Assembly (NCBI GenBank): GCA_031376285.1
Contig: JANMDN010000007.1
Location: 1-35,522 of the forward strand
Source of the DNA: JANMDN01 sp031376285
Lineage (GTDB): Bacteria > Actinomycetota > Thermoleophilia > Miltoncostaeales > Miltoncostaeaceae
Length of the DNA stretch: 35,522 nt
Direction: 5' to 3'
The position numbers and the translations under genes are program-made. This document shows positions 1-7,252 of this stretch, in pieces. The first letter of the stretch is position 1. Every line of letters begins with the position of its first letter. The notes below the pieces were generated by a model, which worked only from the letters and a program-made list of their open reading frames with translations, made no database searches and was not told the origin of the DNA.

Positions 1-121
1 GTGGTCAGTTTTGGCGAGCGAGACCGAGCAAGGCCAGGACGCAGTGTTCCCTGCATATCGGGAATATGTGGGGACCAAGGACGCCGCATTGCGACGGGTC
101 GCAGCCGCCAAAACCGACCAC
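1..121. repeat. Folded inverted-repeat element (cloverleaf-like)
   Basis: Bases 1-16 pair with 106-121 at 15 of 16 positions; the only mismatch is A7 against C115. Inside are two further hairpins: 48-58 with 64-74 (11 pairs if G-T wobbles are allowed, 5-base loop) and 90-95 with 98-103 (TGCGAC/GTCGCA). No ORF fits inside. It lies just past the stop of the minus-strand PPOX gene, so it could end that transcript, but the three-hairpin layout is more elaborate than a terminator. It may continue left of the window. A dispersed structured repeat, a MITE-like element or a small RNA are all possible. The pairing is seen directly; the role is not known. Confidence 0.6.
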
Positions 122-140
122 GAATTAATGAATCAGGACA

Positions 141-656
141 CTAGGGCGTGACCCACGGAAATACCGGCAGTGTCGGACCGCTCTCACGGTCGTCCGGCCT
201 GCGGTCCCAACCATGCCACGCATCGACGCGCATCCAGATACTCACGCGATCGTGGGTCGTTCGCGGGTAGGCGTTCCCGGTGTAGCGCCGAGCGAGCCGG
301 TCGATCACCGCGCGATCTGGATCTGGCGCGATCTCGACGACCGCTCCGAGCAGGCTCACATGCCGGTAGACGTTCAGCGGATCGATACACGAGAGTGAGA
401 CCCGTGGGTCGCGTTCGAGCCAGCGGAGCCTCGGCCGGATGACGTCCATATTCATCACGATCCGCCCGTCGACCTCGAGGTCGTACCAAATCGGGACGGT
501 ATGCGGATCACCCGCGGGACGGAGCGTTGCGAGTACCGCCGTGTTCGGGCGGGCAAGGAAGTCGCGGACATCGGGCGGGATGGGAGCAGGGGGCAGCGGT
601 GACCTCTTTCGGCCGTTCTTGGACGCCGTAAGCATCGCCGACCGACCCGGCATCAT
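141..656 (-). CDS. Pyridoxamine 5'-phosphate oxidase-fold (PPOX) flavin/F420-type protein
   Basis: A 171-residue protein with a split-barrel PPOX fold. The region ARPNTAVLATLRPAGDPHTV and the following VPIWYDLEVDGRIVMN form the typical first strands that bind a flavin cofactor, and in actinobacterial relatives often coenzyme F420. The later part (RLARRYTGNAYPRT, then VSIWMRVDAWHGW) also matches this group. Such proteins carry out redox reactions on small substrates in the cytosol, and the substrate cannot be read from sequence. The start is ATG at 656; in-frame ATGs at 653 and 635 are alternatives, and the first ~20 residues look non-conserved. It is transcribed divergently from the sigma factor gene at 710, with 53 bases between. 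The fold is fairly sure; whether the cofactor is FMN or F420 is not. Confidence 0.75.
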   Translation of the reverse strand: MMPGRSAMLTASKNGRKRSPLPPAPIPPDVRDFLARPNTAVLATLRPAGDPHTVPIWYDLEVDGRIVMNMDVIRPRLRWLERDPRVSLSCIDPLNVYRHVSLLGAVVEIAPDPDRAVIDRLARRYTGNAYPRTTHDRVSIWMRVDAWHGWDRRPDDRESGPTLPVFPWVTP

Positions 657-675
657 TCAACGGCACCCGAAAGAT

Positions 676-705
676 GTGACGATCCGGCCCCGGCCGACGT
701 ACTGT
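676..705 (+). promoter_or_regulatory. Possible promoter of the ECF sigma gene
   Basis: GTGACG (676-681), an 18-base spacer and TACTGT (700-705) resemble -35/-10 boxes. The -10 box sits only 4 bases before the GTG at 710, and no ribosome binding site is visible, so the mRNA would be almost leaderless. Autoregulation by the sigma factor itself is possible but not shown. Confidence 0.3.
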
Positions 706-709
706 TCAT

Positions 710-1237
710 GTGAGTACCGCGCTTGTCCTCCGAGCCACGACCCTGAGCCAATCCCGACCGAGCTTCACGCACGTCTGCGATGCCCATCTGGACGGCGTCT
801 ATCGCTACCTGCTCCACGTCGTGCGAAACCGCGAGGTCGCTGAGGACCTCACCTCGGAGACCTTCGAACGGGCCCAGCGCGTGTGGAGCACGTATGACCC
901 CGAGCGTGGGAGTCCAGGGCCGTGGCTCATTCGCATCGCCCGCAACGCTGCGCTGGATCACTTTCGAAGCGAGGGCCGGCGGCGACGCCGCGAGGAGCGC
1001 GCCTCGAGGCCGAACCGGATCGAGGGCCCAGAACCCGTCGAGGGTCTTTCTCCGAGCGTACGGCGCGGGCTCGATCGACTCTCACCCGCGCAGCGCGAGG
1101 TGATCGCGCTCCGGGTGGTGCTCGACTACGACACACGCGAGGCTGCAGCGGTGCTCGGGATCTCGCCGACAAGTTGCACAACCCAACTTCACCGCGCGTT
1201 GACGAAGCTCCGGCAGGAGGTCGCGCGTGACGCCTGA
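710..1237 (+). CDS. ECF (sigma-70 family) RNA polymerase sigma factor
   Basis: A 175-residue protein with the two-domain layout of extracytoplasmic-function sigma factors. Region 2 is at about residues 22-90 (LDGVYRYLLHVVRNREVAED then LTSETFERA, and the -10 recognition helix PWLIRIARNAALDHFR). Region 4 is at about 118-170 (LSPAQREVIALRVVLDYDTR, EAAAVLGISP, then LHRALTKLRQE). Region 3 is missing, as usual for ECF factors. It would direct RNA polymerase to a small stress or envelope regulon. The stop overlaps the next gene by 11 bases, so the two are translationally coupled, the usual arrangement for a sigma factor and its anti-sigma factor. The GTG start at 710 has no Shine-Dalgarno sequence. 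Confidence 0.92.
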   Translation: MSTALVLRATTLSQSRPSFTHVCDAHLDGVYRYLLHVVRNREVAEDLTSETFERAQRVWSTYDPERGSPGPWLIRIARNAALDHFRSEGRRRRREERASRPNRIEGPEPVEGLSPSVRRGLDRLSPAQREVIALRVVLDYDTREAAAVLGISPTSCTTQLHRALTKLRQEVARDA

Positions 1238-1901
1238 CGAACTCCAGCCCGATCGCGTCGACGCGATCGTCGACGGTCAGCTGGCCGACGGTGCGGCCGA
1301 GTCCGGCCTGGCAGCGATCGTGAGCGCACTTCGCACTGACCGAGGGCAGGCGCCGGCGGAGCTCCGAAGTCGCGTTCTCGAACGGGCAGTGGCCCGCCGA
1401 GCAGCCCGCCGAGGCATCCCGGCGTTCCTGCGTTGGCCGGCAATTGGCGCGGGTCTGGCTCCGGTCTTCGCGGCCGCGGCCTTGATGGTCGGCTTCTGGC
1501 CGTCACCGTCGCCGCCACCGCCTGCCTCGCGGACGTCTGGGATCACAGCCGCCGCACCGCCGACGGCCGCGTCCGACGCCGCATCGGGGGCCGCCAGTTC
1601 CGGCGTCGCGCCGCAGGCCGCGGGCAGACTCGCTCCCGAGCGGCTGACCGATACGACGACCGAGGTTGCGCCAGGGGCCCGCGAGCGAGATACCAGCGCC
1701 GAGCGAGCCGCGAAAACGCCGACACGTCCCGCTCCGACGGCGCGCTCGAAGGCGGCGACCGCCCCCTCCGAGTCAAGTGTCCCGACCGAGCGACTGATCA
1801 TCGCGACCGGTCTCGGGGTCGTCGCGGCCACGGTGCTCGCGGGGATGATCGTCCGGTGGGCGCGGCGCCGTCGCCTCCCGGGGCCGTTTCTCGACGGATA
1901 G
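1227..1901 (+). CDS. Two-helix membrane protein, putative anti-sigma factor
   Basis: A 224-residue protein starting at GTG 1227, with AGGAGG seven bases upstream inside the sigma gene. The N-terminal ~65 residues are charged and probably cytoplasmic. A first hydrophobic helix lies at about 71-91, followed by a ~95-residue Pro/Ala/Thr-rich stretch. A second helix lies at about 189-209, before a basic tail (ARRRR). The HxxxCxxC zinc anti-sigma motif is absent. The overlap with the sigma gene argues for a regulator of that sigma factor, with the N-terminal segment as the likely sigma-binding part and the Pro-rich loop outside the membrane. This is inference from context and topology; no family was recognised from sequence. 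Confidence 0.65.
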   Translation: MTPDELQPDRVDAIVDGQLADGAAESGLAAIVSALRTDRGQAPAELRSRVLERAVARRAARRGIPAFLRWPAIGAGLAPVFAAAALMVGFWPSPSPPPPASRTSGITAAAPPTAASDAASGAASSGVAPQAAGRLAPERLTDTTTEVAPGARERDTSAERAAKTPTRPAPTARSKAATAPSESSVPTERLIIATGLGVVAATVLAGMIVRWARRRRLPGPFLDG

Positions 1902-2025
1902 GCACGTTCGTCACGAGAAGAGTCGCCGAAATCCGCCGTTGGTGACCGATAGGCGAGACGTTGGGCGAGATGCCGGTAGGTTCCTTTCGAGCCATTTTGC
2001 TGACCACCCCGGGAGGCCTGCAGGA

Positions 2026-2892
2026 ATGGAATGGACCACGCGGCTCGCCGCAGGCGCGCTGCTACTGGCGGGTGTGATCAGTCCTGGATGTGGCGGCGCG
2101 ACATCGTCGGCCGATCCACAGGCCATCTTTCAGGCAAGCGCACGGGCGATCTGCGCGACCGGGGCGAAGGAACTCGCGGCGCTCCCCGCGCCAACCAGCT
2201 CAGGGCCGCGAGCTGAAAGGGCCCGCCGTATCCGCGCCGCGCTCGGGAGCGCCGGGCGAACGCGAGACCGTCTCGGCGCGTTGAACCCCCCGGCTGAGCT
2301 GAGCGCCGATTTTGTCATCGCCCTCGCGGCAATCGACGCCCTCCACGACCTCTCGCGCCGAGACCTCGTTGCCGCCAAGGGCAGGCATCGGGACGCTTCG
2401 ACAGATTCCATCGCGACCGAGGACACGACGCGCGCCGCCCGGCTGACCCGCTCGTTGATGGTGCTCGGGATTCCCGAATGCGAGGCCATCGGGCGGGTCG
2501 CCGTCCGACAAGCGATCGCCGCGTCGACAACGGGCGACGCGAGCATCGACGCATTTGTCGACGACGCGCAGGGAGCGATCGCGGCCCTGAGTGACTACGG
2601 CGATACGGTCAACCAAGCGGGCGGCCCGAGCGGCCTCAGGAGGGCAGGGGCGGAGCTCAAGCGGAGTTCGAACGCGTTCGAGGCCGCCGTCGCGTCGATG
2701 GGGCGCTACGCACTCGACGACGACACACTTGATGGTCAGCGGGCGCGGATCGTCGACGGTGGTCGCCCGCTGGCCGAGCTGATGCGCGACATCGCCACGA
2801 CGGCGCAGGCCGGGGACGCGGAGACCCTCGCCGCCGCGGCGCGACGATTCGAGACGGCCGCCGAGGTCTTCGCTCAGATGGTCAAGCCCTAG
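2026..2892 (+). CDS. Putative lipoprotein, helical, unknown function
   Basis: A 288-residue protein. The start at ATG 2026 is chosen because GGGAGG (2011-2016) precedes it and a signal sequence follows directly (MEWTTRLAAGALLLAGVI, then SPGC). Cys22 could be lipidated, though SPGC is an imperfect lipobox. The mature part is Ala/Arg/Asp-rich and predicted mostly helical, with several repeated-looking Ala-Ile-Ala segments; no enzyme motif is visible. It follows the sigma/anti-sigma pair by ~125 bases on the same strand and could belong to the same envelope-response unit. The stop overlaps the stop of the convergent gene by four bases. The function is unknown. Confidence 0.7.
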   Translation: MEWTTRLAAGALLLAGVISPGCGGATSSADPQAIFQASARAICATGAKELAALPAPTSSGPRAERARRIRAALGSAGRTRDRLGALNPPAELSADFVIALAAIDALHDLSRRDLVAAKGRHRDASTDSIATEDTTRAARLTRSLMVLGIPECEAIGRVAVRQAIAASTTGDASIDAFVDDAQGAIAALSDYGDTVNQAGGPSGLRRAGAELKRSSNAFEAAVASMGRYALDDDTLDGQRARIVDGGRPLAELMRDIATTAQAGDAETLAAAARRFETAAEVFAQMVKP

Positions 2893-3149
2893 TGGTTCGC
2901 GTCCTCGGAGGCCTCGCGAGCGAGACGTCGGGCGCGCTCAGAGCGCGTCGCGCCGAATACCGCGCCGGCCGCGATCGAACCCTCAAAGATGCCGTAACCC
3001 AGGCCACGGAGCATCGGCTGGTTCATGGGACCGACGTTCAGCGCCCAGAGCAGCAGAATCAGCGGCACCCCGGCAACGATGAGCTGAGTGACGATCGGGA
3101 GGTCTTCCCACCATCGCAGCAGACGCGTTTGTGCGGATACCCGGGCCAC
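2889..3149 (-). CDS. Small single-pass membrane protein
   Basis: An 86-residue protein. GTG 3149 is preferred over the upstream ATG at 3203 because a TATGCT box (3161-3156) puts the expected transcription start exactly on 3149, and because this start does not run into the divergent carboxypeptidase gene. One clear membrane segment (LIVAGVPLILLLWALNVG) follows a basic, Trp-containing N-terminus. A Gly/Ala-rich second semi-hydrophobic stretch and a charged tail (RSERARRLAREASEDA) follow. No known family was recognised. It converges with the lipoprotein gene, the two stop codons overlapping by four bases. Confidence 0.6.
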   Translation of the reverse strand: MARVSAQTRLLRWWEDLPIVTQLIVAGVPLILLLWALNVGPMNQPMLRGLGYGIFEGSIAAGAVFGATRSERARRLAREASEDANH

Positions 3150-3155
3150 GCGTCG

Positions 3156-3178
3156 AGCATAGACCAGGTCGCTACGCT
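3156..3178. promoter_or_regulatory. Back-to-back -10 boxes for two divergent leaderless genes
   Basis: TATGCT reads on the minus strand at 3161-3156 and TACGCT on the plus strand at 3173-3178. In each case the base seven positions after the last T is the first base of a GTG start codon (3149 minus, 3185 plus). No Shine-Dalgarno sequence precedes either start. No good -35 box is seen for either direction. Confidence 0.5.
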
Positions 3179-3184
3179 CCTCGC

Positions 3185-4672
3185 GTGACGACCGCCCTGC
3201 CATCCTCTGCCGAGCGCGAATTCAAGTCGTGGATGTCGACGCTCGCCGCGTTTGTCTCCGCCGATCGCCTCTTCGATTGGGATCTGAACACGTCCATGGC
3301 CTCAGGCGCCCGTCGCGGGCGCGAAGGCGTCATCGAGACCTTCGCGGGGCTCGCCCATCGCGAGGCGTCACGCCCCGATGTCGACGACATGCTGAGCGCG
3401 ATCGACGAGGACGCCACCTCAAGCGCGGAGCTCCGCCGGATGGTCCAGCTCGCCCGTCGCCTCCGGCGGCGCACAGAGCGCCTCTCGGCCGAGTTCGAGG
3501 GCGAGCTGGCGGTCGCCGCGATGCGAAGCTCGTCGATCTGGACGGACGCACGGCCTCGAAACGACTTCGGGATGCTCAGCGAGCCCTTGGCCCGCCTCGT
3601 TTCGCTGAAGCGTCAAGAGGCGTCGCTGCTTGACGTGGGCGACGAGCCCTACGACGGACTGCTCGATCAGTTCGAGCCCGGGGCACGCGTCAGCGAGATC
3701 CTGCCCCTCTTTGATCAACTGAGCCGACCCCTCGCCGAGATCGCGGGCGCAGCGCGGCGCCGCGAGCCGCGGGTGGCGGGGCTCCACTGGGACACGGACG
3801 GGCAATTGGCCCTTGCCCGCGAGGTCGCCGTTGCGCTCGGCTACGAGCCGGAACGGGGTGGGTTCGGAATCTCCCCTCACCCGTTCGCGAGCGCCATCCA
3901 TGCCGGCGATGTCCGGATCTCGACGCGCGTCAACCCACTCGACCCGAACGAGTGTCTGCTCAGCACCATGCACGAGGTCGGGCACGCCATCTACGACCAG
4001 GCGCTCCCGGAATCGCTCGCCGGCACACTGCTCTGGGATGCGCCTTCCCACGGCGCGCACGAATCGCAAGCACGCTTTTGGGAGAACCACGTCGGTCGCG
4101 ACGAGGCATTCTGGGAGTGGCTTGCCCCGCATGTCATACGCCATTTCCCCGAGCAGTCACGCACCGTGCCCCCGGCTGAACTCTTCGCCGAGACACGGGC
4201 CGTGCGCCCCTCCCTGATCCGCACCGACGCGGACGAGGTTACCTACAACCTCCACATCATCCTGCGCCTCGAGATCGAGCTCGCGCTCATTCGCGGCGAC
4301 ATCGAGGTCACCGATCTGCCGAACGTCTGGGATCGTGGGATGGAGCGACTGCTCGGTATCCGGCCCGACTCCGACGCTGACGGCGTGATGCAGGACTCCC
4401 ACTGGCCAGCCGGGGACTTCGGCTACTTCCCGTCGTACACGCTCGGCAACATCTACGCGGCCCAGCTCGCGGAGGCACTCGGTCGCGAGTGCGGGACCCT
4501 CACATCGCTCATCCGCGCCGGGTCGTTCGCCACAATCGCCGACTTCATGCGCCGGCGCCTGCACCAACACGGGCAGCGGTTCGACGCGGACGAGATCATG
4601 GCCCGAGCGACCGGCCAGCCGCGCTCCACCGACGCACTCGTGCGCCACCTGCGCCAGCGCTACGCGCAGTAG
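3185..4672 (+). CDS. M32-family metallocarboxypeptidase (Taq carboxypeptidase type)
   Basis: A 495-residue cytosolic zinc carboxypeptidase that removes C-terminal amino acids from peptides. The HEXXH zinc motif is HEVGH at residues 263-267, and the third metal ligand Glu lies in the M32 signature HESQARFWENHVGRD at about residue 293. The family-specific DFGYFPSYTLGNIYAAQL near the C-terminus is also present, and the length fits the ~500 residues usual for M32. The GTG at 3185 is chosen because the upstream in-frame extension (MRIPGP…) is not family-like and the TACGCT box places transcription start on this GTG. It is followed 57 bases later by a secreted-protein gene on the same strand. It is probably housekeeping peptide turnover. 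Confidence 0.93.
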   Translation: MTTALPSSAEREFKSWMSTLAAFVSADRLFDWDLNTSMASGARRGREGVIETFAGLAHREASRPDVDDMLSAIDEDATSSAELRRMVQLARRLRRRTERLSAEFEGELAVAAMRSSSIWTDARPRNDFGMLSEPLARLVSLKRQEASLLDVGDEPYDGLLDQFEPGARVSEILPLFDQLSRPLAEIAGAARRREPRVAGLHWDTDGQLALAREVAVALGYEPERGGFGISPHPFASAIHAGDVRISTRVNPLDPNECLLSTMHEVGHAIYDQALPESLAGTLLWDAPSHGAHESQARFWENHVGRDEAFWEWLAPHVIRHFPEQSRTVPPAELFAETRAVRPSLIRTDADEVTYNLHIILRLEIELALIRGDIEVTDLPNVWDRGMERLLGIRPDSDADGVMQDSHWPAGDFGYFPSYTLGNIYAAQLAEALGRECGTLTSLIRAGSFATIADFMRRRLHQHGQRFDADEIMARATGQPRSTDALVRHLRQRYAQ

Positions 4673-4729
4673 CCGGTCCGCAAACCAAGGGGCTCGGGTT
4701 TCGGCGCGCGTGTGCCGATACAGGCGACG

Positions 4730-5494
4730 ATGGCTCGCCGCCCCACCGCTCTTCTTGCCGCCGTTCTCCTGGGACTTGCCGGTGTTCCCGCCCTCGCAGC
4801 CCCCGCAAGCGACGGCGACCCGCACGCCCGTGAGCGAGCCACGCTGAACCGTGCACAAACCGCACTACTGCGCGAACGCGCGTCCGTCATCGCCCGCCTC
4901 GACGACCGCCGCGCCACGCTCCTCGTTGCAAGGACGAAACGAGACGCCGCCCAGGAGCGCTACGACGACGCGGTCAACGCCGTCAACCGACGCCTCTCCG
5001 GCCTCTACCGGCGGCCCCCGGTTGGGGCAACGGGACAGGTGCTCCTTGGAGATATCGGTCATGCCTCGGCGCGCGTCGACCTCGAGCGGGCCACCGAGCG
5101 CCACGACGAGCAGACGGTGCAGCGATTTCGTCGGGCCTACGTCGCCCTTCGCGTTGCCCAGCAGGAAGTCACCGCACGTCGTGAGGAGCTGACCACCGAA
5201 GTGGCGCGCGTCGACCTCGACCTCGGTGCGCTTCGCGCCAGGCTGCTGAAAATCCCCAAGCCGAAACCGACCTTCACCGCCCTCACACCCGTCACGAGTC
5301 TCGGGCCGGTCTACGGCCCGTACCTGCCGGGCTACGCACCTCCGCTTGCCCCGAAGCCCGTGACCCGCGGACTCCCACCAAGCGTTGTCTCAGGCCGCTC
5401 ACTCCCCGGAGCGATCGCCGTGGACCCGACCACCGGGCGCCCGTACATCGTCAACACCGCGACGACCTCGACGACGAGCACCGCAACCCCATAG
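4730..5494 (+). CDS. Secreted coiled-coil protein with Pro-rich tail
   Basis: A 254-residue protein. ATG 4730 gives a clean signal peptide (MARRPTALLAAVLLGLAGV, cleavage near ALA-AP); a GTG at 4712 would add six residues. Residues ~35-190 are Arg/Glu/Ala-rich heptad-like helix, broken near LYRRPPVGATGQVLLGDIGH, consistent with a secreted coiled coil like those in cell-wall hydrolase activators. No NlpC/P60, M23 or other catalytic domain follows. The tail is Pro/Gly/Tyr-rich and ends in a Thr/Ser run. It may act at the cell wall, by inference. The stop lies nine bases from the convergent apt stop, with no terminator seen between. Confidence 0.7.
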   Translation: MARRPTALLAAVLLGLAGVPALAAPASDGDPHARERATLNRAQTALLRERASVIARLDDRRATLLVARTKRDAAQERYDDAVNAVNRRLSGLYRRPPVGATGQVLLGDIGHASARVDLERATERHDEQTVQRFRRAYVALRVAQQEVTARREELTTEVARVDLDLGALRARLLKIPKPKPTFTALTPVTSLGPVYGPYLPGYAPPLAPKPVTRGLPPSVVSGRSLPGAIAVDPTTGRPYIVNTATTSTTSTATP

Positions 5495-5503
5495 GGGGCG
5501 GTC

Positions 5504-6037
5504 TCAGGCCGGCAGCGTCACGATCGACTGGACTTCGTAACCGGCGAGCCGGTCCCGTGCGCCGAGCCCGTCGAGTTCGACAACCACCGAGATTCCAGCA
5601 ACCGTCGCGCCCAGCGACTCGACGAGGCGGACCGCCGCCTCGGCCGTCCCACCGGTCGCAAGGAGGTCATCGTGGATCAGCACGCGCGTCCCAGGGGCGA
5701 CGGCATCTCGGTGGAGTTCGATCGCGTCGGTTCCGTATTCGAGGTCGTACTCCGCTCGCACACACTCGGACGGCAGCTTGCCGGGCTTTCGCGCCAGCAC
5801 GAGGCCCACCCCCAGCGCCCGGGCGAGCGCGCCGCCAAGCATGAATCCTCGGGCTTCGATGCCGAGGACGACGTCGACCTTGAGGAGCTGGGCGCCCGCC
5901 ACAAGGAGGTCAACGCACGTTGCAAGACCCGTCGGGTCGGCGACGACCGGCGTGAGGTCGTAGAAGAGAATGCCCGGCTTCGGATAGTCGGGGATCCTGC
6001 GAATGAGCCGGTCGATGGACTCGGCGTCGGCGCTCAC
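5504..6037 (-). CDS. apt: Adenine phosphoribosyltransferase
   Basis: A 177-residue purine salvage enzyme converting adenine plus PRPP to AMP and pyrophosphate in the cytosol. The N-terminus (IRRIPDYPKPGILFYDLTPV) is the standard Apt opening, VLGIEARGFMLGGALA and ARKPGKLP are family signatures, and the PRPP loop is VLIHDDLLATGGTA at about 119-132. His replaces the more usual Val before the paired Asp residues, which should be tolerated. The ATG overlaps the stop of the upstream MerR gene by four bases (ATGA), so it is the last gene of the pyrG-to-apt run. The length matches the family. Confidence 0.95.
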   Translation of the reverse strand: MSADAESIDRLIRRIPDYPKPGILFYDLTPVVADPTGLATCVDLLVAGAQLLKVDVVLGIEARGFMLGGALARALGVGLVLARKPGKLPSECVRAEYDLEYGTDAIELHRDAVAPGTRVLIHDDLLATGGTAEAAVRLVESLGATVAGISVVVELDGLGARDRLAGYEVQSIVTLPA

Positions 6038-6771
6038 TCGGCGATCATCTTGCGAAGGACGGCCACGAGCATCAGATGCCTCAGGTGCGACGCGAGGGCG
6101 GCGAGCGACTCCAGCTCGACGAGGGCTTGGCGTCGTCGGTCGGGGTTGCGAGAGCGCAGTCCCGCCGCGAGCACCTGCTCGAGGAGCCCCGCCTCGCGAT
6201 CGGCCGCGACCCTGAACTGGCGCAGATGTCGCGGCTCGACACCGTAGGCGGCCAGCTCGACCGCTGTCTTTGCGACTTCCCGATCGGTCTCGTCGTAGCC
6301 GTCGGCGCCCGAGCCGATCATGCCGTACTCCTGCAGAGCCCGGAGCACATCAAGCGTCGCTCCACTCGCGAGCAGGACATCGTCGGCGCTGTAGCGACGA
6401 CTCGGTGTCGGTTCCCCAAGATGGGCGCGCTTGAGCTGTCGCGCCTGGTTAACCGCACTGAACGCTCCGGTGGCGTTCGCGGCTTCGAGTTCCTGGCGGA
6501 TCACCCGAAGCGGAAGGAACTCGTCGCGCTGCAGACGAAGGATCGTTCTGAGTCGCTCGATGTCGCGCGGTCCGAAGAGCCGGTAGCCGCCTGGTGTGCG
6601 CGTCGGACTTACGAGTTTTTGATCTTCGAGGTAGCGGATCTTCGAGATCGAGATGCCGGGAAAGTCGACCCTGAGGAGGTCACAGACCGCGCCGATCGAC
6701 TTCAGTAGCTCGCCGTCCTCGCCGGGAACGGCCTCCTCGGTCCAGAGCGTGCCCGCGCCGGCGCCACTCAC
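6034..6771 (-). CDS. MerR-family regulator, FtsR/Rv1828-like
   Basis: A 245-residue DNA-binding protein. The winged-helix MerR head is at about residues 23-95: SIGAVCDLLRVDFPGISISK, IRYLEDQKLVSPTRTPGGYR and RDIERLRTILRLQRDEFLPL. A long helical C-terminal effector/dimer region follows, with no metal-binding Cys motif. The extended FPGISISKIRYLEDQKLV form is typical of the actinobacterial group that includes Rv1828 and the corynebacterial cell-division regulator FtsR. It sits directly after an FHA gene, as Rv1828 follows garA (Rv1827) in mycobacteria. Start and stop overlap both neighbours by four bases. FtsR-like control of division genes is inferred from family and order. Confidence 0.85.
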   Translation of the reverse strand: MSGAGAGTLWTEEAVPGEDGELLKSIGAVCDLLRVDFPGISISKIRYLEDQKLVSPTRTPGGYRLFGPRDIERLRTILRLQRDEFLPLRVIRQELEAANATGAFSAVNQARQLKRAHLGEPTPSRRYSADDVLLASGATLDVLRALQEYGMIGSGADGYDETDREVAKTAVELAAYGVEPRHLRQFRVAADREAGLLEQVLAAGLRSRNPDRRRQALVELESLAALASHLRHLMLVAVLRKMIAE

Positions 6772-7226
6772 TGATTGATGAAGACGAGTCGGAATTTCCC
6801 GATCTGGAGCTCGTCGCCGTCGGTGAGGGACTCCTCGGCCAGGATCCGGCGCCGGTTCACGTAGGTGCCGTTCAACGAGGCGAGGTCGGCGAGAACGATC
6901 CGGTCATCGCGCTTGGTAATCACCGCATGCCGTCTGGAGACGGTCACGTCGTCGAGGAAGATGTCACACGATGGCTCGCGACCCACGGTGGTCCGGTCGC
7001 CATCAAGCGGGAAGTGCTCGCCGGAGAGCCCGCCGCCCCAGCGGACGGCGAGCATCGGTCCCTGCCCACGGAGTCCGGCGGCGGCGTCCGCGCTCATCGC
7101 TTCGTCGGGCACGGCAAGCGGACCCGTCTGCTCGATGGTCTGGCCCTCCACGATCAGGAGCGCGCCGCATCGGCCGCAATAGGTATGGGCGTCGTTCTGG
7201 TGGAAACCACACTCTGCGCAATACAC
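6768..7226 (-). CDS. Zinc-ribbon plus FHA domain protein, GarA-like position
   Basis: A 152-residue protein. An N-terminal zinc ribbon (Cys3, Cys6, Cys17, Cys20) is followed by a linker and an FHA domain at about 78-150 with the phosphothreonine-binding residues in GREPSCDIFLDD, VSRRHAVI and LNGTYVNRRRI. FHA domains bind phospho-Thr peptides made by Ser/Thr kinases. In mycobacteria the equivalent gene, garA, controls central nitrogen/carbon enzymes and is switched off by binding its own phosphorylated ETTS motif. That motif is not visible here; the closest is TIEQTG in the linker. GGAGGA precedes the ATG. The neighbours pgsA and FtsR-like match mycobacterial order. Confidence 0.85.
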   Translation of the reverse strand: MYCAECGFHQNDAHTYCGRCGALLIVEGQTIEQTGPLAVPDEAMSADAAAGLRGQGPMLAVRWGGGLSGEHFPLDGDRTTVGREPSCDIFLDDVTVSRRHAVITKRDDRIVLADLASLNGTYVNRRRILAEESLTDGDELQIGKFRLVFINQ

Positions 7227-7252
7227 GGCCGAGTCCTCCGCGTGCGAGCCGA

